From an uncultured Porphyromonadaceae bacterium (GTDB lineage: Bacteria > Bacteroidota > Bacteroidia > Bacteroidales > Muribaculaceae), in assembly GCA_947176285.1 (NCBI GenBank), contig CAMWQF010000169.1, positions 1 to 6,432 on the forward strand: a DNA stretch of 6,432 bases. The letters run 5' to 3'. The notes beneath the pieces are model-generated. The model did not search any database and was not told the origin of the DNA. It saw only the letters and a program-made list of their open reading frames with translations. A program made the position numbers and the translations under genes. This document shows, piece after piece, positions 1 to 6,432 of the stretch. Numbering within the stretch: position 1 is the stretch's first letter; the number at the start of each line of letters is the position of its first letter.

Positions 1-408
1 GTTCTTCTGAAGAATTATGTTGCCCCGAAAGATTTGAAAGCTATTGAGGATTTCTCTTCTCTCCTTATAGTTTTGGGTCTAATCATTGATACAGGTAAGC
101 AATCGACCGATAAGGAACAGATATATACTTTCAAGATTAGTGATTCCTCAGAGATTGCATCAGAGATTGTACTCTTTGCACTTATTCAAATGAAGGGGAC
201 TGACCATACTGTATCATTTGATGTACTTCAACAATTATCGCTAATATTCGGTATGTCTATGACTACATTGATAGACGTCATAAGAACATTGGAGTTGTCA
301 TTCCCCAATACTCTTGTATTTACTGATAACAGCGGCATAAAGAATGTTCAATTTTTGAGAGATATTGATGGAAAAGAGGCTCTCAATCATTATTACGACC
401 AACTATGA
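1..408 (+). CDS. C-terminal part of a DUF4007-like (possibly SspB-like) protein, 5' end outside the window
   Basis: The frame is open from base 1 with no stop, and the 11 codons before the TTG at 34 read as ordinary protein. I therefore treat this as the last 135 residues of a longer gene, not a short gene starting at 34. The visible part is a compact globular domain with no membrane segment. It has a hydrophobic stretch ending in LGLI (about residues 21-28), a short beta-like segment (IYTFKIS, 41-47), then a helical region (SEIVLFALIQ, 54-63) and a segment beginning SFDVLQQL (72-79). This pattern recalls the C-terminal part of DUF4007 proteins as I remember the family; I cannot confirm it without a profile search. 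In phosphorothioation systems a DUF4007-type protein, SspB, is reported as a DNA nickase acting with SspC and SspD. The two genes downstream match those partners, which supports the call. No catalytic residues can be assigned from this fragment. The stop overlaps the next start by ATGA. Confidence 0.66.
   Translation, partial: VLLKNYVAPKDLKAIEDFSSLLIVLGLIIDTGKQSTDKEQIYTFKISDSSEIASEIVLFALIQMKGTDHTVSFDVLQQLSLIFGMSMTTLIDVIRTLELSFPNTLVFTDNSGIKNVQFLRDIDGKEALNHYYDQL
405..408 (+). other. ATGA stop-start overlap, genes 1/2
   Basis: The TGA stop of the DUF4007-like gene (406-408) shares bases with the ATG of the ATPase gene (405-407). No purine-rich ribosome-binding sequence is visible just upstream, so the ATPase is probably translated by termination-reinitiation, linking the amounts of the two proteins. 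Confidence 0.9.
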
Positions 409-3400
409 GCTATATCCCTTCTGTAAATATTGAAATGAACACAGCTTCCGATTTTCGGTACATCGTAACCGAAAATGCAAAGCTCGTGGCCGGGAATATT
501 GTTAATAGTTTTAATTCCGGACATCATTCTTTTTCAATAATTGGAACGTATGGTACCGGCAAATCAAGTTTTATTCTGGCACTCGAAGATGACCTTGCCA
601 ATGGCAATAATAAGCTTGTTAAGAAAGGAGTGCTTGGCTCGGTAAAAGGCTTTGATTTCTTGAATATTGTAGGCGATTATGCTCCACTTGGAAGATTGCT
701 CTCCCATAAAATAGGAACTTTAGACGAGAATCCAATAAACGCACTCAACACTTACTATCAATCAATACGCAAGCAGAATAAATTCCTTGTGATTGTGGTT
801 GACGAGTTTGGTAAAATTCTTGAGCACGCTGCGAACAACAATCCAGAAAAGGAGCTATATTTCCTTCAGAAACTCTCAGAGTTTGTGAATGTGCCATCCC
901 GAAGTATAATCCTGCTGACGACACTCCACCAAAATTTCGGTAGTTATGCTGCAAAACTCACTGAAACCCAACGAAACGAATGGCACAAAGTCAAAGGGAG
1001 ATTTCAGGAGATAGTATTTGTAGAACCGGTTGAACAACTTCTATCGCTTACAGCGAAAAGACTAAACACGCATCGCCAATTATCAAAAGGTGAAGAACTG
1101 TCTCTGAGTCTGCTCTATGATTTAGGAGTTCGTAGTAAGATTGTATCCCGTAATTTGGGTTACCAAACGGCAGAATCGTTATATCCGCTTGATACTATAT
1201 CAGCCGTTTGCTTGACATTGGCTATTCAGAAATATGGTCAGAACGAGCGTTCTTTGTTTTCATTTCTTTCTGCCAAAGGTGTTGGGTCTATCAATGATTT
1301 CAAATCCACTCCATCAACAACTTATAATGTTGCAATGGTGTATGATTATCTGACCTATCATTTCTATTCAGCCATCACAGAAACTAACGCGGACTCTATG
1401 GGCTGGCGTTCTCTTTCAGTGGCTATTGAAAGAATTGAAGGCTCTAATCTTGATGGAGATATAATAAAGGCCTGCCTTAAGTTGATTAAGACCATTGGGC
1501 TTATCAACATGTTCTTCAATGGCATCGTTCTAGATGATGACTTTCTTATAACATATGGGGAGAACGCTTTAGGTTTGACCAATACTCAAGAATTGATAAA
1601 AACGCTTATCTCTCATAAGATTGTGAGATTTGCCAAATATAAATCTCAATATATTCTTTTCGAGGGTACTAACATAGATATGGAGGAAGAGTTGTATAAG
1701 GCAGCCTCCATCGTCCCAACTCCAACCTTATCAGTTGAAGAGATTGCTCCATACATTAGTCAAAAGGCAGCAATTGCATCCGCATCTTATTATAGAACCG
1801 GTACACCCCGGTATTTTGAATATCGAATTACCAATGAGCCTACCATCATCGAACCGACCGGAGATATTGATGGTTTTATCCATTTGGTGTTCCCTCTTTC
1901 TGATAATGAATCTGAGGTTATTGCGATGTCAGCTTCTGCAAGTGCAGGTGCTTCGATTTATGGATATTTCAAGAATACGGATAAAATAGTCAAACATCTA
2001 TATGAAATAAAGAAACTACAATATGTTATCGATAACGTCGCTTTCGATGATAGAGTAGCCAAATCGGAATTTGAGAATCAAAAGAATTATGAGACTCAAA
2101 AACTTAATGATACACTCAATGCTTCGTTAACATCTGACTCTGGTAATATCGTATGGTATTACAATGGGAATCCACAGTGTATTAAATCTGTGCGTGATTT
2201 TAACAAACTGCTTTCGCGTGTATGCGATGAAGTATATTTTAAGACTCCCATTATCAGGAATGAGTTATTCAATAGACAAAAACTAAGTTCGGCTATTTCG
2301 CTTGCCCGTGTCAATCTGCTTGATGCAATGCTTAATCATAGCGATGAGGAAAACTTTGGAATAGAATCGTTCCCACCTGAGAAAACCATATATTTCACAT
2401 TATTCCGCGATTCTGGTATTCACCGTAAAGACGAAAACGGTAACTGGATTCTTGGTGCCCCCACATCCGATAAAGTAAAGACACTTTGGGACGCATCCAT
2501 TAAGTTTGTCAATTCTTCAGTTGACAAACAGAAAAAACTTACGGAGTTAGTAAAGATTCTGAAATCTGCTCCTTACAAATTAAAGCAGGGCGTAATTGAC
2601 TTCTGGATTCCTATATTCCTTTATATTAACCAACAGGATTTTGCATTATATAATAACGGCACATTTGTCCTGTCTATCAATAAAGAAGTATTTGAGTTGA
2701 TGCAGAAACGCCTGAATGATTTCTCGCTAAAAGCCTTCAAAGTTTCCGGCGTAAAACTTGAATTCTTCAAGCGTTATCGTCAATTCTTACGTAAGGATGA
2801 TACTGTTGAAGTTTATGCGGATTCACTGACCGAAACAGTAAAGCCATTCTTCCACTTCTATCGAGGTCTGAATAACTACGCAAAGATAACAAGGAAGTTT
2901 GACAACGCATATACAGCAAAATTCAGAGATGTATTATCAAATGCCCAAGACCCCGCAAAGACATTCTTTGAGGATCTTCCTGCGGCGTTAGGATACAAAG
3001 ACCTTAACAGCGATGAGTTTATTCAGCAATATCTTGACTTGATTCGTCGAGCTGTAAGAGAACTGAATTCTTGTTATGATAATCTGATTGATCGAATTGA
3101 AGAAAAGATTGTTGAGCATCTCGGTCTTCCTTCAGACTATATTGAGTATAAAGAAATTCTTGAGGAAAGATATAAGACAATTGACTCGCACATCCTGACA
3201 CCTAAGACTAGGTCATTTCTTGATCGTGTACTCGCTCCCTCAGAATCAAAACGTGAGTTTATTGAGAAACTGGCAATAGTCATCAATGATAAACGATTGG
3301 ATGAGACAAAAGACTCAGATGAGTCAATGTTAGTTCATCAGATGCTTCATGTCCTAAGTGAATTAGAAAGATACTCTGCTATCGGAGTATCAACTTCTAA

Positions 3401-3596
3401 TGATGGTTCTGAGGCATTCAGCTTTGAACTGGCTTCCAATAAAGGAGATTTTTCAAAATCGCAAACATATAGGCTTCCGAAAAATAAAGTGAAAGAAGCT
3501 AATGAAACGGCATCAAAGATTGAATCTCTGCTTACTGACGATGACGAATTGAATATCTGTATTCTTCTCAAACTCCTAAACGGTAAAATAAAATGA
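405..3596 (+). CDS. Large P-loop ATPase of a defence/DNA phosphorothioation operon (SspC-like by position)
   Basis: A 1063-residue cytosolic protein with no signal peptide or membrane segment. Near the N-terminus is an AAA+/STAND-like ATPase domain. Walker A is GTYGTGKS (47-54), with catalytic K53. Walker B is LVIVVDEF (128-135), with D133 and E134. A sensor-1-like strand follows, SIILLTTLHQNF (167-178). The segment WHKVKGRFQEI (193-203), with R199, is a plausible arginine finger; similar GRF segments occur in other large defence ATPases. A mid-region (about 605-680) contains YFKTPIIRNEL and later PEKTIYFTLFRDSG, again recalling large defence ATPases. The remaining C-terminal part is helical and rich in charged residues, with no domain I can name. 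Lying between a DUF4007-like gene and a PAPS-reductase-like gene, it fits SspC, the ATPase that helps the sulfurtransferase modify DNA. A BrxC/PglY-type ATPase is an alternative, but its Walker A context differs and no pglZ is seen here. The ATG is fixed by the ATGA overlap with the previous gene. ATPase certain, SspC assignment moderate. Confidence 0.85.
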   Translation: MSYIPSVNIEMNTASDFRYIVTENAKLVAGNIVNSFNSGHHSFSIIGTYGTGKSSFILALEDDLANGNNKLVKKGVLGSVKGFDFLNIVGDYAPLGRLLSHKIGTLDENPINALNTYYQSIRKQNKFLVIVVDEFGKILEHAANNNPEKELYFLQKLSEFVNVPSRSIILLTTLHQNFGSYAAKLTETQRNEWHKVKGRFQEIVFVEPVEQLLSLTAKRLNTHRQLSKGEELSLSLLYDLGVRSKIVSRNLGYQTAESLYPLDTISAVCLTLAIQKYGQNERSLFSFLSAKGVGSINDFKSTPSTTYNVAMVYDYLTYHFYSAITETNADSMGWRSLSVAIERIEGSNLDGDIIKACLKLIKTIGLINMFFNGIVLDDDFLITYGENALGLTNTQELIKTLISHKIVRFAKYKSQYILFEGTNIDMEEELYKAASIVPTPTLSVEEIAPYISQKAAIASASYYRTGTPRYFEYRITNEPTIIEPTGDIDGFIHLVFPLSDNESEVIAMSASASAGASIYGYFKNTDKIVKHLYEIKKLQYVIDNVAFDDRVAKSEFENQKNYETQKLNDTLNASLTSDSGNIVWYYNGNPQCIKSVRDFNKLLSRVCDEVYFKTPIIRNELFNRQKLSSAISLARVNLLDAMLNHSDEENFGIESFPPEKTIYFTLFRDSGIHRKDENGNWILGAPTSDKVKTLWDASIKFVNSSVDKQKKLTELVKILKSAPYKLKQGVIDFWIPIFLYINQQDFALYNNGTFVLSINKEVFELMQKRLNDFSLKAFKVSGVKLEFFKRYRQFLRKDDTVEVYADSLTETVKPFFHFYRGLNNYAKITRKFDNAYTAKFRDVLSNAQDPAKTFFEDLPAALGYKDLNSDEFIQQYLDLIRRAVRELNSCYDNLIDRIEEKIVEHLGLPSDYIEYKEILEERYKTIDSHILTPKTRSFLDRVLAPSESKREFIEKLAIVINDKRLDETKDSDESMLVHQMLHVLSELERYSAIGVSTSNDGSEAFSFELASNKGDFSKSQTYRLPKNKVKEANETASKIESLLTDDDELNICILLKLLNGKIK
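3593..3596 (+). other. ATGA stop-start overlap, genes 2/3
   Basis: The ATPase stop (3594-3596) overlaps the ATG of the PAPS-reductase-like gene (3593-3595). The upstream bases are A-rich (ggtaaaataaa) with no good Shine-Dalgarno core. The arrangement implies translational coupling and fixes the start of the sulfurtransferase. Confidence 0.9.
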
Positions 3597-4705
3597 CACA
3601 AGTAAGACACGTATTAGGAATATCGGGCGGCAAAGACAGTGCAGCTCTTGCGATATACATGAAAGGGAAATATCCCAATCTACATGTAGAGTATTATAAC
3701 ACTGATACCGGCTGTGAATTGGCGGAAACAGATTTGCTTATAAATCGACTTGAATCTTATCTCGGAGGCATACGACGTTTGCGCGCCGCTGAAGATAGTC
3801 CTGAGCCAACACCCTTTGAACATTTTCTTAAAGCAAGTGGAAACTTCCTACCTTCTCCGCAACAACGTTGGTGTACCCAGAAAATGAAACTTGCGGAGAT
3901 GGAAAGGTTTGTAGGTGATACCCCGACTATTTCATATGTTGGTATACGAGGTGATGAAGATCGCGAAGGGTACGTATCAACTAAACCTAATATTCAAGCA
4001 ATATTCCCATTTCGCAAAAATATCTGGAGCATTGATGTTATCCATAATGTTATTCACCAGAATAACATTGACCGGTTTACAGAGATATATCTTAATCTCG
4101 CACCAGAAGAACTAAAACATGAGTTGAAGAAGATATTGGAACATCCATTGACTAAGGATTTCTACTATGGCAAGAAAGCTAATGCTTTGATGGATATTGA
4201 TGTTAAACTATTCAATAAAGCTGTATTTGAGTTTCTCAAAGGAACTGACTATCCAGTAGGCAAGTTGGATGAGTTTCCTCTAATCGACAACGATGATATT
4301 CTTGTGAGAGATGATATTTTCCGTATCCTTGAAGATAGTGGTGTGGGCGTACCTGCATACTATAAACCCATCGAATTCGAGGTGGATGGAAAGGTTGGAA
4401 CATATAATCGTAGCCGTTCAGGGTGTTACTTCTGTTTCTTTCAGCAAAAGCTTGAATGGATATGGCTTTATGAACAGCATCCTGACCTTTTTGCCAAAGC
4501 AATGGAATTTGAAAAAGATGGCTACACGTGGAATCAAAACGAAAGTCTGGCAGACCTAATCAAGCCCGAACGAGTACGTCAGATAAAACTTGACGCTATC
4601 AAAAAACAAGAGGCTAAACGACAAAAAGGATCTGGTAAACTTGTTGATTTGTTTGGCGATCCAGAAGAAGATAACGAGGCGTTTTGCGCTAATTGCTTTA
4701 TATAA
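3593..4705 (+). CDS. PAPS reductase/PP-loop family sulfurtransferase (DndC/SspD-like)
   Basis: A 370-residue cytosolic protein. The N-terminus carries the PP-loop ATP-pyrophosphatase signature SGGKDS (11-16) after a short hydrophobic strand. It is followed by NTDTGCE (36-42), which matches the DTG segment typical of PAPS reductase-like enzymes, and GIRGDEDR (117-124), the usual second nucleotide-binding region. Cysteines are C41, C94 (in RWCTQKMK), C278 and C281 (RSGCYFC), and C365 and C368 two residues from the end. C94 plus the two CxxC pairs could hold an iron-sulfur cluster, as DndC does. In DndC/SspD such enzymes adenylate the DNA backbone and swap a non-bridging oxygen for sulfur, so this is the likely modification enzyme. 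About 90 residues (roughly 160-250) separate the DVI segment from the PAYY/RSGC segment, longer than in simple PAPS reductases. The start is fixed by an ATGA overlap with the ATPase gene. True assimilatory PAPS reductase is unlikely: no other sulfate-assimilation gene lies nearby and the partners are defence-like. Confidence 0.88.
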   Translation: MTQVRHVLGISGGKDSAALAIYMKGKYPNLHVEYYNTDTGCELAETDLLINRLESYLGGIRRLRAAEDSPEPTPFEHFLKASGNFLPSPQQRWCTQKMKLAEMERFVGDTPTISYVGIRGDEDREGYVSTKPNIQAIFPFRKNIWSIDVIHNVIHQNNIDRFTEIYLNLAPEELKHELKKILEHPLTKDFYYGKKANALMDIDVKLFNKAVFEFLKGTDYPVGKLDEFPLIDNDDILVRDDIFRILEDSGVGVPAYYKPIEFEVDGKVGTYNRSRSGCYFCFFQQKLEWIWLYEQHPDLFAKAMEFEKDGYTWNQNESLADLIKPERVRQIKLDAIKKQEAKRQKGSGKLVDLFGDPEEDNEAFCANCFI

Positions 4706-4710
4706 CTATG
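4703..4710 (+). other. 2-nt junction between the sulfurtransferase and nuclease-helicase genes
   Basis: The TAA stop (4703-4705), two bases (ct) and the ATG (4708-4710) form a near-contiguous junction. There is no room for a promoter or terminator, so the putative restriction gene is co-transcribed with the putative modification genes. An AT-rich tract without a Shine-Dalgarno core precedes the start, as is common in Bacteroidota. Confidence 0.85.
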
Positions 4711-6432
4711 CTTAAAACCGATGTGACATGGCCTGAGTCATTCAGGTATCAAACGAACACGGAGTGGGAGCCAGTTGGTTTCTTCTCGGAGGCTCTGTGT
4801 AATGCCACGTCGTTTGACCTAATGCTCGGTTTTTTCTCTTCATCTGCCATTAATGTACTATCATACGGTTTTGCATCATTTATTTATAATGGTGGCAAAA
4901 TGAGAATGATTATCAATGACATTTTAAGCAGCGATGATGTTACGGCAATCTCAATGGCTCATGACGGCAACGATTTGCCATTCTTTGATCTCAAGAATTT
5001 AGAACAACTGAGCTATACACTAAATAAGCGTGACAAGCATTTCTTTGAATGTTTAGCGTGGCTTATACGTAACGACCGCATTGAGATTAAGATAGTGCGA
5101 ATGGTCAACGGAAGCGGCATAGCGCATACCAAATGTGGAACGTTCAGCGATGGCATCAATAGAATTGGGTTTGAAGGATCTGTTAACTTCTCTCTTTCAG
5201 CATTCATGCACAATAAAGAGAGTCTTGGAGTTTACTGCGACTGGAACGGGCCAGCTGACAACGGACGTATTAAAGGGATTCAATCCTCCTTTGACAAAGC
5301 ATTTAATGGTGAGGATAATGGAATCGAATTTATAGAAGCAACAGCATTAAAAGGATACATAATTGAACACTCAAATCCTAAGCATCTAAAAGAGCTACTT
5401 GAGAACGAGCAACAGCTCATTGACAACATTGATAAATCTTCTATCCCATCTACAGTTCGCAAGGCACTGTCGAAAGCAAAAGAACGCATCACTGCAGCTA
5501 TTGACAAGATGAAAGAGTCAAAGCACATGGCAGATAATGCTCCCCATTTTCCATACCCATCCGGACCTCGTGAATATCAGCAATTAGCTTTTGAAAATTG
5601 GAAGGTAAATACGCAGAAAGGGCTTTTTGCTATGGCGACCGGTACAGGTAAGACGATTACTTCTTTGAACTGTCTTCTTGAGATATATAAGAAAAGTGGC
5701 TACTATAAGGCGATAATCCTTGTTCCAACCATCACTCTTGTAAATCAATGGGCTATTGAATGTAAGAAATTCGGTTTCTCTGGCATTGTAAAAGTAAGTT
5801 CTAAAAATCCCAATTGGAAAAAGGAGATTGATAACATTGAATTTAATGAAAGCCTTGACATAACCGGTAAAAAGAACTCATATATAATCATCAGTACTTA
5901 TGCGTCCTATGCGCGAGATAACGTTTTCAGCCGACTTAACGTTTTTCCTCGCAAGCAATTACTTTTGATTGCTGATGAAGCTCACAATATGGGAGCTGGT
6001 AAAATTTTGTCCCGGCTAAAAGCGGTTCCTTACCTCAGACGAATAGGGTTGTCGGCCACTCCAGAAAGACAATACGACGAAGAAACTACAAAGAAGATAA
6101 TGAAATTCTTTGGTAGTGAGTCCTTATATACCTATGAATACTCGATGGCAGAGGCTATTGAGAAAGGCGTTCTTTGTCGTTACAGATACTATCCTCATAT
6201 TGTAAAGCTCACAACCGCAGAAATGGAGGAATATCTTGAAATTTCAAGGAGGTTAGCACAATACTATATCTATAATCAAGACGTATTCAGGCCAAAAGAT
6301 GACGCTGTTTTGACAGCATTGCTCCTAAAACGAAAACGCATAATTCACAAAGCGACTAATAAACAAGTTGTTTTCCGTGATATTTTGGAGAAGAGATTGT
6401 CTGAAAGAGGTTCAATCAACTACACATTGGTA
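4708..6432 (+). CDS. PLD-nuclease/DEAH-box helicase fusion protein, 3' end outside the window
   Basis: The frame is open from the ATG to the window edge, giving 575 residues of a protein that continues beyond it. Residues about 15-200 form a phospholipase D-like domain: H140-T-K142, D148 and GSVN (157-160) give the HxK...D...GSxN arrangement of PLD nucleases. A charged helical linker (about 225-272) follows. The superfamily 2 helicase core then shows REYQ (288-291), Walker A ATGTGKT (310-316), motif Ia VPTITLVNQW (339-348), STY (396-398), DEAH (423-426) and SAT (449-451). RecA domain 1 is thus complete; RecA domain 2 lies largely off the window. PLD nucleases usually work as dimers, since each chain gives one HKD motif. 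The start lies 2 nt after the upstream stop; the only upstream alternative, TTG at 4693, would overlap that gene by 13 nt and is less likely. Its place after the modification genes suggests a restriction effector that translocates on DNA and cuts it. A repair or accessory role remains possible. Confidence 0.88.
   Translation, partial: MLKTDVTWPESFRYQTNTEWEPVGFFSEALCNATSFDLMLGFFSSSAINVLSYGFASFIYNGGKMRMIINDILSSDDVTAISMAHDGNDLPFFDLKNLEQLSYTLNKRDKHFFECLAWLIRNDRIEIKIVRMVNGSGIAHTKCGTFSDGINRIGFEGSVNFSLSAFMHNKESLGVYCDWNGPADNGRIKGIQSSFDKAFNGEDNGIEFIEATALKGYIIEHSNPKHLKELLENEQQLIDNIDKSSIPSTVRKALSKAKERITAAIDKMKESKHMADNAPHFPYPSGPREYQQLAFENWKVNTQKGLFAMATGTGKTITSLNCLLEIYKKSGYYKAIILVPTITLVNQWAIECKKFGFSGIVKVSSKNPNWKKEIDNIEFNESLDITGKKNSYIIISTYASYARDNVFSRLNVFPRKQLLLIADEAHNMGAGKILSRLKAVPYLRRIGLSATPERQYDEETTKKIMKFFGSESLYTYEYSMAEAIEKGVLCRYRYYPHIVKLTTAEMEEYLEISRRLAQYYIYNQDVFRPKDDAVLTALLLKRKRIIHKATNKQVVFRDILEKRLSERGSINYTLV

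Noticed and set aside
34..408. A short independent gene starting at the TTG at 34
   Set aside because: The frame is open to base 1 and the codons before 34 look like normal protein, so the TTG is most likely an internal leucine codon of a truncated gene.
745..954. Minus-strand open frame of 69 codons
   Set aside because: It lies wholly inside the ATPase gene opposite its Walker B region, with no family-like features; a shadow frame.
405..3596. BREX locus with BrxC and a PAPS-reductase gene (type 4-like)
   Set aside because: The Walker A context differs from the usual BrxC pattern and no pglZ or brxL is visible. It is not fully excluded because the flanks are missing.
3347..3610. Minus-strand open frame of 87 codons across the gene 2/3 junction
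   Set aside because: Serine- and leucine-rich, typical of an antisense shadow, and both overlapping + strand genes are well supported.
4236..4559. Overlapping open frames on both strands inside the sulfurtransferase gene
   Set aside because: The + strand frame holding the RSGCYFC motif explains the region; the others lack recognisable motifs.
3593..4705. Assimilatory sulfate reduction (CysH-type PAPS reductase)
   Set aside because: Neighbours are a large ATPase and a nuclease-helicase, not sulfate-assimilation genes, and the protein has a long insertion and extra CxxC pairs.
5013..5528. Open frames on both strands within the PLD domain and linker region of gene 4
   Set aside because: The 575-codon frame with PLD and helicase motifs runs through the whole stretch, so these are shadows.
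1..6432. CRISPR array, tRNA/rRNA, insertion sequence, promoter or terminator
   Set aside because: The window is continuous coding sequence; I saw no regular repeats, no transposase, no RNA gene and no intergenic space for a promoter or terminator.

Overview
The window is wall-to-wall coding sequence on the + strand: four genes packed head to tail, with no intergenic region. The first gene enters from the left edge and the last runs off the right edge. The DNA looks AT-rich (roughly 40% GC by eye). None of the internal starts has a clear purine-rich Shine-Dalgarno sequence, and the protein sequences have a Bacteroidota feel, so a Bacteroides, Prevotella or Muribaculaceae-type genome is my best guess. 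This is inference; no marker gene is present.

Layout: (1) 1-408, the C-terminal 135 residues of a protein that resembles the DUF4007 family. (2) 405-3596, a 1063-residue P-loop ATPase with clear Walker A and Walker B motifs. (3) 3593-4705, a 370-residue PAPS-reductase/ATP-pyrophosphatase (PP-loop) protein of the DndC/SspD kind, with a possible iron-sulfur cysteine set. (4) 4708-6432, the N-terminal 575 residues of a fusion protein with a phospholipase D-type nuclease domain followed by a DEAH-box superfamily 2 helicase. Genes 1/2 and 2/3 overlap by ATGA, and genes 3/4 are 2 nt apart, so this is almost certainly one translationally coupled operon.

Best reading: a DNA phosphorothioation-type defence locus. 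The first three genes follow the order of sspB-sspC-sspD (DUF4007-like protein, ATPase, PAPS-reductase-like sulfurtransferase), which install sulfur in the DNA backbone. The fourth gene sits where a restriction module would be expected, and its nuclease-helicase architecture suits an effector that attacks unmodified DNA. No cysteine desulfurase (SspA/DndA/IscS) and no recognisable SspE or DndFGH component lies within the window. Sulfur would have to come from a desulfurase encoded elsewhere, and the nuclease-helicase may be the effector or part of one. The modification chemistry, the pairing and the restriction role are inferred from gene content; none is shown by the sequence alone.
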